Source of the DNA: Acidobacteriota bacterium
GTDB taxonomy: Bacteria > Acidobacteriota > Vicinamibacteria > Marinacidobacterales > Marinacidobacteraceae
Length of the DNA stretch: 36,739 nucleotides
Assembly (NCBI GenBank): GCA_009840635.1
Contig: VXNL01000037.1
Span: forward strand, 1-36,739
Direction of reading: 5' to 3'
Position numbers and translations under genes: made by a program. Below the pieces are notes generated by a model. That model searched no databases. It had not been told where the DNA came from and saw only the letters and a program-made list of their open reading frames with translations. Each line of letters starts with the position of its first letter. The first letter of the stretch is position 1. Below are positions 14,760-23,072 of this stretch, piece by piece.

Positions 14760-14862
14760 GCCGGGCCCTCCCTTTGGTTTCCGCCGCCGCGCGAGGCCGC
14801 CGGGCCTACCGGGGGCGGCAGTCCATGGTTGTTCCGTCCCCCATTATCCCGCCCCCCGCCGA

Positions 14863-14868
14863 TATGCT
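14863..14868 (+). promoter_or_regulatory. Candidate -10 box (TATGCT) at the methyltransferase start
   Basis: GATATGCT here repeats the octamer before the gene at 7565. The box overlaps ATG 14864 and ends 7 nt before the in-frame GTG 14876, which would then be a leaderless start. Confidence 0.3.
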
Positions 14869-15604
14869 GGTGACCGTGGCCCAGTACGACGCGATCGCCG
14901 CCGCCTATCAGGATTCGAAGCAGCTCCCCTTCCGGAAGCACGTCGAGCGCCACACGCTCTTCGAGGCCCTCGGAGACGTTCGCGGCCTGCGCGTACTGGA
15001 CCTCGCGTGTGGGGAGGGTTTCTACACCCGGCTGCTCCGGCTCGCCGGCGCCGCGGAGGTCACGGGAGTGGACATCTCCGGAGAGATGATCCGGCTGGCC
15101 GAGCGGCAGGAACGGGAGAACCCCCTCGGATGCCGCTACGTCTGCACCGACGCGGCGGACTACCAGCCCGAGGGCGCCGTGGATCTGGTCGTCGCCATGT
15201 ACCTCCTGCACTACGCCGGGAGCGCGGACAAGCTGCTCCGCTTCCTGAAGGTCGCTCACGCCGCGCTCCGCACCGGCGGACGCCTCGTCGGGTTCAACGA
15301 CAACGTGCTGAACCCGCCGCGGGGGACCGTTTCCTGGAGCAAATACGGAATCGTCAAGACGGGGCCCGCCGTCCCCGCCGCGGGGGCGCCGATCCGTTAC
15401 CGCCTCACGAACTCGGACGGCACGAGTTTCGAGTTCGACAACTACTACGAGAGCCCGGACACCTATAGGCGCGCCTTCCACGAAGCGGGGTTTCGCGAGT
15501 TCCGCTGGCTGGACGTCTCTCTCGACCCCGCCGAGCGGGGCAACCCGTTCTGGGACGAGTTCCTGGACAACCCCCCGGTGATCGGCTTCACGGCCACCCG
15601 GTGA
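14864..15604 (+). CDS. Class I SAM-dependent methyltransferase
   Basis: A protein of about 246 residues with a Rossmann-like methyltransferase domain: motif I is LDLACGEGFYTR (from about residue 45), the acidic end of strand 2 is in VTGVDISGEM, motif II-like is VDLVVAMYLLHYA, and motif III-like is ALRTGGRLVGFN. It resembles ubiquinone/menaquinone- or toxin-type methyltransferases (Methyltransf_11/25 class); the acceptor cannot be assigned. In-frame starts are ATG 14864, GTG 14870 and GTG 14876; the upstream frame to 14711 overlaps the divergent propeller gene and is not family-like. A TATGCT box overlapping ATG 14864 makes GTG 14876 a serious alternative. It is convergent with propeller 3. 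Confidence 0.88.
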   Translation: MLVTVAQYDAIAAAYQDSKQLPFRKHVERHTLFEALGDVRGLRVLDLACGEGFYTRLLRLAGAAEVTGVDISGEMIRLAERQERENPLGCRYVCTDAADYQPEGAVDLVVAMYLLHYAGSADKLLRFLKVAHAALRTGGRLVGFNDNVLNPPRGTVSWSKYGIVKTGPAVPAAGAPIRYRLTNSDGTSFEFDNYYESPDTYRRAFHEAGFREFRWLDVSLDPAERGNPFWDEFLDNPPVIGFTATR

Positions 15605-15637
15605 TCGCCGGGCGGTGCGCCGGTGTGCGGGCCGGTG

Positions 15638-17083
15638 TTACTCCGGCCCGAACGCGTAGAGCGCCTCGACGGTCCGGATGTAGAGGCGCGAGGGGGCGAT
15701 CGCCGGGGTGGCGTAGACCGCTTCCCCGAGTGGATTGACCTGGACGACGTCGAGTTCCGCGGTCGTCTCGCCTGGATCGAGCGGGCGCACCACGGCGGCG
15801 AGCCCCAGCTCGCTCACGAAGTAGATCTTGCCGTCGGCGGCCACCGGGGAGGCGTAGTAAGCGTCCACCGCCCCCTGGAGACGGTTCTGGGAGAGCATCT
15901 CGCCGGACTTCGGATCCAGAGCGGTCACGATGCCCCCGTCGTTGACCATGTAGAGGACGCCGCCGTAGAGCAGCGGTGAGGGAAGCTGCGGAACCCGCCG
16001 GCGGTAGCTCCAGACGGTGTTCGGCTCGGTCAGGTCGCCGGCCTCGCCGGGGGCGCCCGGCCGGATCGCCAGGACGCCGTTCTGGGAAGACAGGACGGCT
16101 TCGTAGTAGGCCCAGTCGCTGGCCTCGAGCAGTCCATTGCTGCTGAGGTCGATCACGTCGAACCAGAAGTCGGAATGTCCCGCGGCCTCCTCGCGTCCGA
16201 GCACGCCGTCGCCGTTGGAGTCGGAGGCTTCGAGCGCCTCGGCGAACGTCGGCGGGGTGATCTGGTTGCCGGGCTGGTTCACCGGTGCCCCGTAGCCGTT
16301 CACGTAGACCAGGTCTCCCTCGAGCAGCGGGGTGGATTTCATCTCCCAGGGCAGTCCCCGGACCCACCAGCGAGCCGCTCCGTCGGCCAGGCCGTAGGCC
16401 GTGAGGAGGAAGCTCCCCGGCGCCAAGATTTCGAGCCCGTCCGCCGTTTCCCGCAGGACCGGCGTGGAGTGGCCGCTGGTGGCCTCCGGCCGTGGCGTGC
16501 GCCAGAGGACCTCGCCGCTCCGCCGGTTCACGGCGAGGATCTCCGAGTTGAGGTTCTGGTCCAGCACCAGCACCACCGTGTCGCCCGCCAGGATGGGGGA
16601 TGCCCCCATCCCGTAGTAGTTGTCGAAGGGTCCGAGCGGCTGCCGCCACTGCTCCCTGCCCTTGCCGTCATAGCCGATCAGCCCGAGATCGGGAAAGAAG
16701 GCGTACACCCCGTCGCCGGTCGCCGCGACGCTCGGTGACGCCGCGTTGTTCCGCGAATCCACTTCGGTGACGCGGTCCCGTTTCGCCGCGGCTCGCCACA
16801 GTTCCTCACCGGTCTCGGGATCGAGCGCGATGGTCAGGAACTCGTTCTCGACGAATGCCGTTACGTGCACGCGGCCGCCCGCGAGGATCGGCGACGAGTG
16901 ACCCGGCGGAAGCGGCGTCCGGAAGATCAGCGCCCGGTCGGGGCCGAAGACGACCGGGAGGGCGCCGTCGGGGCCGATGCCGGTCCCGTTGGGGCCGCGG
17001 AACCGGTCCCACTCCGACGGTGTTGCAGTGGCCGCCACGCTAGCAAGGGCAACCACAAGGCGCAGTAGCATGGACGACCTCAT
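15638..17083 (-). CDS. Secreted PQQ-like propeller protein 3 with EF-hand pair
   Basis: A 481-residue exported propeller: signal peptide about 1-20, opening strand EWDRFRGPNGTGI, closing strand LYIRTVEALYAFGPE. Inserted between blades at about residues 280-330 is a Ca2+-binding EF-hand pair. The first loop is canonical at 288-299 (D-S-N-G-D-G-V-L-G-R-E-E). The second, exactly 24 residues on at 312-323, is slightly degenerate (D-x-S-x-N-G-x-L-x-x-x-D). The insert suggests calcium-dependent folding or contact. The start is ATG 17083 with GGGAGG 7 nt upstream; a second ATG at 17071 is weaker. Its 5' end overlaps the divergent lower-GC gene by 13 bp. Like the others it lacks the Cys-Cys ring of PQQ dehydrogenases. 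Confidence 0.88.
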   Translation of the reverse strand: MRSSMLLRLVVALASVAATATPSEWDRFRGPNGTGIGPDGALPVVFGPDRALIFRTPLPPGHSSPILAGGRVHVTAFVENEFLTIALDPETGEELWRAAAKRDRVTEVDSRNNAASPSVAATGDGVYAFFPDLGLIGYDGKGREQWRQPLGPFDNYYGMGASPILAGDTVVLVLDQNLNSEILAVNRRSGEVLWRTPRPEATSGHSTPVLRETADGLEILAPGSFLLTAYGLADGAARWWVRGLPWEMKSTPLLEGDLVYVNGYGAPVNQPGNQITPPTFAEALEASDSNGDGVLGREEAAGHSDFWFDVIDLSSNGLLEASDWAYYEAVLSSQNGVLAIRPGAPGEAGDLTEPNTVWSYRRRVPQLPSPLLYGGVLYMVNDGGIVTALDPKSGEMLSQNRLQGAVDAYYASPVAADGKIYFVSELGLAAVVRPLDPGETTAELDVVQVNPLGEAVYATPAIAPSRLYIRTVEALYAFGPE

Positions 17084-17729
17084 GGATCAGCCTCCCAACG
17101 GAAGCGGCCTTACCGCGAGGCCGGCATGTGGAACGACCGTTGGAGTCGTGGATGTCGGATCCCCCGGCAAGGGAACCATCGGATGGGCTATTCGCGTCGT
17201 CGGCACGGATACACAGTGTACGGGGAAATGTCTGGACGATTTCATCAAGCACTTCGCCTGTTGCATCAAAAATGGCGGCGGCTGCCTCGGCTTTGAGGCA
17301 CCGCTGTTCGTGCCTTACGGACGGAGTCTCGATGAGATTCTGAGACAGCGATGCATCGACCAGGGGAAAGCCTGGTCCGCTGCGGCCGGCGCCATGGCTC
17401 TGGCATCAGCCTTGGGAGTTGTTCCACATGTCATACGGGGACTTCGCGAGAGACTGCTCGAACACGAGGTTTCGCTCATCGACATCCCCTCAGAGGGGTC
17501 AAAGGAACTCCTTGTCTTCGAAGCGCTTGTGAGCGGCGAGGCCAAGGCAGAATCTCACGTAGGCGACGCACTCAGAGCGGTTAACGAGGTCTTGAGCCAT
17601 GGCTTTCCGGTTGCGACGGATGAGTGTGCTTTCTCCCTTGTCGGGGCCGCACTACTGCGCACCGGGTGGAGTGACGACCCGTCTCTCTTGCGGATTCCGA
17701 GCAGAGTCGTGCGACCTCAAGCCGGCTAG
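17071..17729 (+). CDS. Uncharacterised protein, lower GC, possible RNase H-like fold
   Basis: A 218-residue soluble protein whose codons are visibly less GC-biased than its neighbours (many A/T third positions), so it may have been acquired. After a short N-terminus it opens with VGVVDVGSPGKGTIGWAIRV, an Asp-containing beta hairpin like strand 1-2 of RNase H-like folds (for example DUF429-type proteins). Next come a Cys-rich stretch (TDTQCTGKCLDDF, FACC, GGGC), GFEAPLFVP, KAWSAAAGAMALASALG and FEALVSGEAKAESHVGDAL. Acidic residues D, E, E and D in these blocks could form a metal site. Starts at 17071 or 17083 are possible; AAGG lies about 9 nt before the first. The fold is a guess; no function is assigned. 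Confidence 0.6.
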
Positions 17730-17985
17730 ACCTTAGACGGCCGTCCCCGTACGGGCTGTACTCCAGGCGTTGTCTCGTGCCCTTCCCTGCTAACGGTTTC
17801 GCGATGCCCGGCGCACCGCCATCAACGCGGGTTTCGCCCTATCGCTGGCACCCAACGAGAGAACGGCCCATGATCAGGTCGTCCCCGCCTGGCACGAATG
17901 GACAGGTCGGCCTCGCACGCCGGCAGCAGTTGCGCCCGGCGGGTGCCCCAGCCGCGCGCCATCCGGGAAGCAGCTATGCGCTGTT

Positions 17986-18006
17986 CCGCTGCGCTTGGCG
18001 CAGCGG
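17986..18006. repeat. Perfect 9-bp stem hairpin
   Basis: CCGCTGCGC (17986-17994), loop TTG, GCGCAGCGG (17998-18006). It directly abuts the palindromic repeat copy B, so the two may form one compound element. Confidence 0.6.
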
Positions 18007-18040
18007 GTGCCGGCTGGAGCCGGCGTTCCAAGCCGTACGC
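18007..18040 (+). repeat. Dispersed palindromic repeat, copy B
   Basis: 34 nt sharing GTGCCGG, CTGGAG, CCGGCGTTCCAAGCCG and TACGC with copy C (18090-18126), from which it differs by three single-base gaps. Its stem is GCCGGC/GCCGGC around TGGA. Confidence 0.7.
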
Positions 18041-18080
18041 GCCTAGAGGGTGGATGGAATTACGCCGAGCGCGGCGCCGA

Positions 18081-18126
18081 GCGCCGCGCGTGCCGGTCTG
18101 GAGACCGGCGTTCCAAGCCGTTACGC
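18081..18126 (+). repeat. Dispersed palindromic repeat, copy C
   Basis: Bases 18081-18116 match the reverse complement of 7385-7420 at 35 of 36 positions, and 18090-18126 align with copy B. The stem is GCCGGTCT/AGACCGGC. It lies just beyond the 3' end of the S9 peptidase gene. Confidence 0.75.
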
Positions 18127-18131
18127 CCTTG

Positions 18132-20048
18132 TTACTGCAGATAGGTCTCGAGGAAACCCAGGATGCGGTCGGCGCTCTCGATGCGGTTGTCCCGGTTCCG
18201 GAAACCGTGTCCCTCGTCCGGGAAGATGACGTACTCCACCGGCACGCCGTTCGCCCGCACCGCCTCCACGATCTCGTCGCTCTCGACCTGGAGCACCCGC
18301 GGGTCGTTGGCGCCTTGGACCACGAAGAGCGGCCGCACGATGTTCTCCGCGTGGAACAGCGGGGAGATCGCGGTGAGGCGCTCCAGATCGGTCTCCGGAT
18401 CTCCGAGCTCGGCGTAGAGGGAATCGCGCGCCGCGCCCCACCAGGGCGGGATGCTGGATAGCGTCCGGACCCAGTTCATCACCCCGAAGATGTTGACCCC
18501 CACGTCGAAGACCTCCGGCTCGAAGGCGAGTGCGGCGCCCACCATGTAGCCGCCGTAGCTTCCGCCGATGATGCCGATACGGCCGTTGTCCACCCAGTCC
18601 AGCGATTCGAGGTAGGTCCGGGCCTCGACGCAGTCCCTCAGGTCCACGTCCCCGTGGCGCTTGTCGTCCATGTGGAAGAACGTCTTGCCGTAACCGGAGG
18701 AGCCCCGGTTGTTCACCGCCAGCACCGCATACCCGTTGTTCACGAGATGCTGGATCTGCGCCCGGTACCCCTTGCGGCTCTGGCCACCCGGGCCTCCGTG
18801 GACCCAGACGAGGGCCGGCACCGGTGAGTTCGCCGTCGCCTGCTGGGGGCGGTAGAGGACCGACGGAATCTCGAGACCGTCGAAACTCGGATAACGGATC
18901 ACGTCCCCGTCCACGAGGTGGCCCTCCTCGATCTCGGGGTTCAGCGTGTTGGTGAGCCGACGGTGCTCTCCCGTCTCGAGGTCCCAGACGTAGAGGTTCG
19001 ATGGCGAGGTGTCGCTGTTCACGTAGAAGGCCAGCTTCGTCTCGCTCGGGGAAAAGCGCACCCCGGTGACGTCGCCCCCGGGCACGTCGGGAAACTCGAC
19101 CGTTTCGCCGCTCCGGGTGTCCACGACGGTGACCTCGGTGGAAGCGTCCACGTTCACGGCGCTCACCCGGTAGGCGCCCTTCTCGGAGAAGTAGACGGTG
19201 AAGACGTCCCAATCGGCCTGCACCACCGGCCGGTGGTCGCCCGTCTCGAGGTCGTAGGCCCACACCTCCGCGAACTCGCCATGGGCGTCGGTGCGGTAGA
19301 GGAGTTCGCTGACGTCGGGATCAAAGCTGACCGGGCCGTGGGAGGCGTCTCCCTCGTGTGGGGTGATGTGGCGCGGCTCCGCGGAGGCGTCCTCCAGATC
19401 CACCAGGAAAACGTCGCTGTCGGCGTTGTTCCGCGCTTTGGTGACCGCGAGCCAGCGGCCGTCCGGGCTGACCGGACCGGGCTGGAAGCCCCCGGGATTC
19501 TCGAAGACGAGGCGCCGGGTCAGGTCCTCCGCGCGGTACTCATAGAGATCGAAGGCCTGCGGGTTCCGTTCGTTCGTGGTGACGAAGAACCGCCCCCCGT
19601 CCGCGGTGAAGCCGCTGAAGCCCGCCTTGAGGTTCTCTCCGGGAGTGATGTCCTCGGGAGTGCCACCGGGGGCCCGGACGTAGAGGTGGTTCAGTTCGTT
19701 CCCACCCTGGTCGGCCGTGAACAGGATCCGGTCGTCGTTCGGGAAGAACGCGACCCCCATGTTCGCATCGGCATCCGAAGTGGTGAGCGCCTCGGGTTCC
19801 CCGCCTGAAATCGGCTGCGCGTAGACGTTCATCACGCCGGTCCGGTCCGAGGTCATCAGCAGGCGCGTCTCGTCGGCCGAGAAGGACGCGCCGAAGACCT
19901 GTTCGGTGTCGTAGAAGGCCCGGGCGCTGTAGCTCGGGATGTCGGGCGCCGGGGGCGCGCAGCCGACCGCGATGGAAAACAGGGCGGCCGCGAACGCCAC
20001 CGGGCGAACCGGGCTCGTGCGGACGTGGTTCGGAATTCGGAAACTCAT
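18132..20048 (-). CDS. S9-family serine peptidase (prolyl oligopeptidase/DPP-like), lipoprotein
   Basis: A 638-residue exported peptidase. Residues 1-30 are a signal ending SIAVGC with C30 as a probable lipid-anchor Cys. Residues about 40-370 form a WD40/DPP-like beta-propeller (repeats such as SPDGRWLAVTK and SPSETKLAFYV). The alpha/beta-hydrolase domain (about 385-638) carries the triad S497 in GGSYGG, D582 in GANDPRV and H614 in DEGHGF. Also visible is VHGGPGGQSR, typical of acylaminoacyl and prolyl oligopeptidase relatives. It should cleave short peptides outside the cytoplasm. ATG 20048 has GGGAGG 7 nt upstream; the frame continues to 20666 but that part is the shadow of the propeller gene. 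It follows propellers 5 and 4 on the same strand and may be in their operon. Confidence 0.93.
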   Translation of the reverse strand: MSFRIPNHVRTSPVRPVAFAAALFSIAVGCAPPAPDIPSYSARAFYDTEQVFGASFSADETRLLMTSDRTGVMNVYAQPISGGEPEALTTSDADANMGVAFFPNDDRILFTADQGGNELNHLYVRAPGGTPEDITPGENLKAGFSGFTADGGRFFVTTNERNPQAFDLYEYRAEDLTRRLVFENPGGFQPGPVSPDGRWLAVTKARNNADSDVFLVDLEDASAEPRHITPHEGDASHGPVSFDPDVSELLYRTDAHGEFAEVWAYDLETGDHRPVVQADWDVFTVYFSEKGAYRVSAVNVDASTEVTVVDTRSGETVEFPDVPGGDVTGVRFSPSETKLAFYVNSDTSPSNLYVWDLETGEHRRLTNTLNPEIEEGHLVDGDVIRYPSFDGLEIPSVLYRPQQATANSPVPALVWVHGGPGGQSRKGYRAQIQHLVNNGYAVLAVNNRGSSGYGKTFFHMDDKRHGDVDLRDCVEARTYLESLDWVDNGRIGIIGGSYGGYMVGAALAFEPEVFDVGVNIFGVMNWVRTLSSIPPWWGAARDSLYAELGDPETDLERLTAISPLFHAENIVRPLFVVQGANDPRVLQVESDEIVEAVRANGVPVEYVIFPDEGHGFRNRDNRIESADRILGFLETYLQ

Positions 20049-20152
20049 CGGTGCGCCTCCCTGGACATGCCGGCGGCCCTCATGCGCTGCCGCTGCTCGT
20101 ACGGATACGACGAGGCCCGGATCGAGGTTCCCGCGCCGGGGCGCTGCGGGCC

Positions 20153-21511
20153 TCAAGGCTGCGAGCCGGTGGTTGCCGCCGGTCCGCCGATCGCATACAG
20201 ATGCTCGGCGCCCCGCAGATAGATCGTGCCGTCCACGACGGCCGGCGAGGCCATCACCGGCTCGTCCAGGCTGTTGGTTGCCAGGACCTCGAATTGCGGC
20301 CCCGGACGGATCACGTGGGTGTCTCCGTCCTCGCTGGTCAGGTAGATGCGCTCGCCCGCCACTACCGGAGAGGAGAAGAATCTCGACGGTAGCGGCATTC
20401 GTCCGCCCTCGTAGATGACTTCGCCGGTCTTTCCGTCGAGCGCGGTCAGGATGCCGCCGTCGCTGACGAGGTAGAGCGCCCCCCGATGGAAGATCGGAGA
20501 CGGGACGTAACCCTGCCCCTTGCGGTAATCCCAGCGCAGCGACCCGTCCTCGAGGTCGAGCGCCAGGATGTTCTTCCGCGGATACCCCGTGACCGCAAAC
20601 ACGAGACCGTCGCCGGACGCTACCGGGCTGGGCGCCGCGTTGCCCCGGAGTCCTTCGACCCGCCACCGCTCTTCTCCCGTCTCCGTCCGGTAGGCGACGA
20701 TCTCATCGACGCCCATTGCGACGACGAGCGAATCGCCGCCCGGCGCGCCGAGCACGATCGGCGTCGCCCAGCCGGCGGGTTGGCTCCGGTCCACCCGCCA
20801 GCGGATGGCTCCCGTCGCGATGTCCAGCGCCGCGATGAAGGAGCCGTCGCCCCCCTCCACGTCGTTCTGGACCACCACCAGTCCGGCCGCGGTGGCGAGC
20901 ACGGGGGACGTCGCCACTCCCATCCCCAGGGTTCCGACACCGCCGAAATCCTCCGACCAGAGGAGATCGCCGTCGAGGTCGAACGCATGGAGACCCTGTG
21001 TCCCGAACCAGGCGACGATCCGCTCGCCGTCGCTCGCCGGAGTGGGATTCGCGTAGGAACTGATCCGGTGGCGGTTGTCGTAGGGGAGTGCGCCGGCGCG
21101 CACCACCCGCCGCCAGCGCACCGACCCGTCGTGTCGGTCGAGCGCCAGCAGCAGCACATCCAGACGCTGGTCGGCACCCAGGCTGTCGGGGTGCAGGAAC
21201 TCCTCGCTCCCGATGAAATGGATGACTGCCCCGTGCCCGGGCACCTTCTCGCCGGAGATCGCGCTGGTCAGGAAGACCAGGTCCCCGACCACGATGGGCG
21301 ACGAATGGCCTCGGCCCTCGACCGATGCCTTCCAGACGACGTTCTCGTCCACACTCCAGCGGAGCGGAGCGTCGGACTCCGCCCGGGCGCGCCCGTCGGG
21401 GCCGCGCCACTGCGGCCAGCCCGCCGCCGGATCCTGGGCGGCCCCGGCGGTCGCGAGACAAAGAGACACCAGGATCCCGATCCCGAGGGCGCGATCCGGC
21501 GAGCGTGTCAC
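20153..21511 (-). CDS. Secreted PQQ-like beta-propeller protein 4
   Basis: A 452-residue exported propeller protein: signal peptide about 1-25 (ILVSLCLATAGAAQ), opening WPQWRGPDGRARA, blade motifs such as ALDLEDGSLRW and ALDGKTGEVIYEG, closing IYLRGAEHLYAIGG. It starts with GTG 21511, which overlaps the TGA of the upstream propeller gene (GTGA, 21508-21511), so the two are translationally coupled and probably act together. It has no Cys in the mature part, so it is not a PQQ dehydrogenase with a vicinal disulfide. The S9 peptidase gene follows after 104 bp on the same strand; apart from that gene's GGGAGG nothing notable is seen in the gap. Function unknown. Confidence 0.87.
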   Translation of the reverse strand: MTRSPDRALGIGILVSLCLATAGAAQDPAAGWPQWRGPDGRARAESDAPLRWSVDENVVWKASVEGRGHSSPIVVGDLVFLTSAISGEKVPGHGAVIHFIGSEEFLHPDSLGADQRLDVLLLALDRHDGSVRWRRVVRAGALPYDNRHRISSYANPTPASDGERIVAWFGTQGLHAFDLDGDLLWSEDFGGVGTLGMGVATSPVLATAAGLVVVQNDVEGGDGSFIAALDIATGAIRWRVDRSQPAGWATPIVLGAPGGDSLVVAMGVDEIVAYRTETGEERWRVEGLRGNAAPSPVASGDGLVFAVTGYPRKNILALDLEDGSLRWDYRKGQGYVPSPIFHRGALYLVSDGGILTALDGKTGEVIYEGGRMPLPSRFFSSPVVAGERIYLTSEDGDTHVIRPGPQFEVLATNSLDEPVMASPAVVDGTIYLRGAEHLYAIGGPAATTGSQP

Positions 21512-22938
21512 TGGGGAGGCGTCGTCTCGCCCGCGCCGGGGCCGCGGAACGCGTAGAGGTGGTCCACGCCGCGCAGGAACAGGATCCCGCCCGCGATGGC
21601 CGGAGAGGCCCAGATCGCTTCCGGCAGGGAACTCTCGGCAACGATCTCGAACTCCGCCTCGGCCCGGAAGACCGTCAGGTCGCCCTCCAGGCTGCCGATC
21701 AGGACCTGTCCCTCGTACCCGACCGGCGAGGAGTTGTAGCGGCCCGGGTTCGTGGGCCGCGCCTGGAAATGGAGCGAACCGTCCTCCGGGTCGAGCGCGG
21801 TGATCACGCCGCCATCCGAGAGGAAGAACAGGATGCCTTGGTAAAGGAGCGCCGAGGGGAGGTATCCGGTCCCCCGCTCGTAGGTCCAGCGAACGCGGGG
21901 TTCGACCCCCGGCAGCACTTCGAGTGCCCGCATTTCCTTGCCGGGATAGCCCGTCGAGACGAAGACGAGACGGCCGTCGCCGAGGGGTTGGTGAACCGGG
22001 GTATGGACGGGGGCCGAGTCCTCGAAGGGAGCGGTCCGCCAGAGCTCGACGCCGCTCCCGGCGTCGTAGGCGCCGAGGAAGTGGTAGCCGGGCACGAAGA
22101 GTTGGGTGACGCCCCCGACCGGCAGCAGCGCCGGGGTCGCCCAGCCCTTGCGCGCGTGCCGCTCGGTGCTCCAGGCGATCTCTCCGCTGCGGCGGTCCAC
22201 CCCGAAGATACGCGAGCCCTCGCCGTCGTCGTTGTCGTGGACGAGGATCAAGGTCTCGCCGTGCAGCACCGGATTGATCCCGTGGCCGAGCCCCCAGACG
22301 CCGTAATCGCCGAGATCGGTCGCCCAGACGGGGTCCCCATCCAGCGTGAAGGCGAACAGGCCCTGATTGCCGAAGGAGAAGTAGACGCGCTCCCCGTCGG
22401 CGATCGCCGTCAGCGAGGCGTAGGTGTTGCTCCGGTACCGGTTGTCGTAGACCGGGCCGTCATGGACCGTCCGCCGCCACACCTCGCGTCCGGTGCGTGC
22501 GTCGTAGGCCAGCGCCAGCAGGGTGTGGTGAAGGTTCCCGGCCGTGCTGCCGCCGTGCAGGTAGACCTCGCCATTCCGGATGTGCACCGGCGGCTCCCGC
22601 CCGGTAATCGGAGCGCCGGCGATGGCGGCCGAGACGAACACGAGCTGGTCCCACACGACCGGTGACGAGTGCCCCTCGCCCGGGGTCGCCGTCTTCCAGA
22701 GCCCGTTGGTGTCCGGGTCGAAGAGGACGGGGAGGCCCGTCTCGGTGGAGACGCCGTTTGCGGCCGGCCCCCGCCACGCGGGCCAGTTGTCGGACCAGTT
22801 CGCAGGTGCGGACGGAGTTTCCGGCGCTGCGGAGCCGGAGGCCGACTGTGCGCCGAGGACCGGTCCCGGGTGCGCCAGGACGACGATTCCGGCGGCGAGA
22901 GCGGCCCCGGACATGCCGGAATGCAGGAACGTGCGCAC
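21508..22938 (-). CDS. Secreted PQQ-like beta-propeller protein 5
   Basis: A 476-residue exported propeller, first gene of the leftward set. The signal region is about residues 1-30 (AALAAGIVVLAHPGPVLGAQ), followed by a Ser/Ala/Pro linker, opening NWPAWRGPAANGVSTETGLP and closing LFLRGVDHLYAFRG. It is closest in layout to propeller 4; both share YDNRYR or YDNRHR and S-N-T-Y or S-S-Y-A-N segments after the third blade, suggesting a tandem duplication. The start is GTG 22938, with no convincing Shine-Dalgarno. The promoter is presumably in the 134-bp divergent gap shared with propeller 6. Role unknown. Confidence 0.87.
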   Translation of the reverse strand: MRTFLHSGMSGAALAAGIVVLAHPGPVLGAQSASGSAAPETPSAPANWSDNWPAWRGPAANGVSTETGLPVLFDPDTNGLWKTATPGEGHSSPVVWDQLVFVSAAIAGAPITGREPPVHIRNGEVYLHGGSTAGNLHHTLLALAYDARTGREVWRRTVHDGPVYDNRYRSNTYASLTAIADGERVYFSFGNQGLFAFTLDGDPVWATDLGDYGVWGLGHGINPVLHGETLILVHDNDDGEGSRIFGVDRRSGEIAWSTERHARKGWATPALLPVGGVTQLFVPGYHFLGAYDAGSGVELWRTAPFEDSAPVHTPVHQPLGDGRLVFVSTGYPGKEMRALEVLPGVEPRVRWTYERGTGYLPSALLYQGILFFLSDGGVITALDPEDGSLHFQARPTNPGRYNSSPVGYEGQVLIGSLEGDLTVFRAEAEFEIVAESSLPEAIWASPAIAGGILFLRGVDHLYAFRGPGAGETTPPQ

Positions 22939-23008
22939 GGTGGCCCGTATTCTGTTCGCTGCCGCCCGGTTTGCCTAACGCCGCGCCTTTCCCCCGTCGA
23001 CCGTCGGC

Positions 23009-23014
23009 TAGACT
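23009..23014 (+). promoter_or_regulatory. Candidate -10 box (TAGACT) for propeller gene 6
   Basis: TAGACT lies in the divergent gap, 58 nt before ATG 23073. A closer ATG at 23026 is out of frame with the propeller. No clear -35. Confidence 0.22.
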
Positions 23015-23072
23015 CGCGCCCCGCCATGGTTCCGGGAACGAAGTGCACGGCGAGTCGCTGGGAGAACGCCCG

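Larger units (their letters stand above)
17730..18131. other. 402-bp non-coding interval with palindromic repeats
   Basis: Between the lower-GC gene and the S9 peptidase. It contains a strong hairpin at 17986-18006 and two related palindromic repeats (18007-18040 and 18081-18126). The short forward frame 17777-18046 reads through these repeats and is not supported as a gene. Confidence 0.65.

Noticed and set aside
11682..14873. 1063-codon open frame on the plus strand
   Set aside because: Opposite to propellers 1 and 2, which have signal peptides and family motifs; the plus-frame sequence is low-complexity shadow.
17777..18046. 89-codon plus-strand frame
   Set aside because: Reads through palindromic repeats, no Shine-Dalgarno and biased composition.
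18132..20666. Long form of the S9 peptidase starting far upstream
   Set aside because: The extension is antisense-free shadow of propeller 4; ATG 20048 has a clear Shine-Dalgarno and a lipoprotein signal follows.
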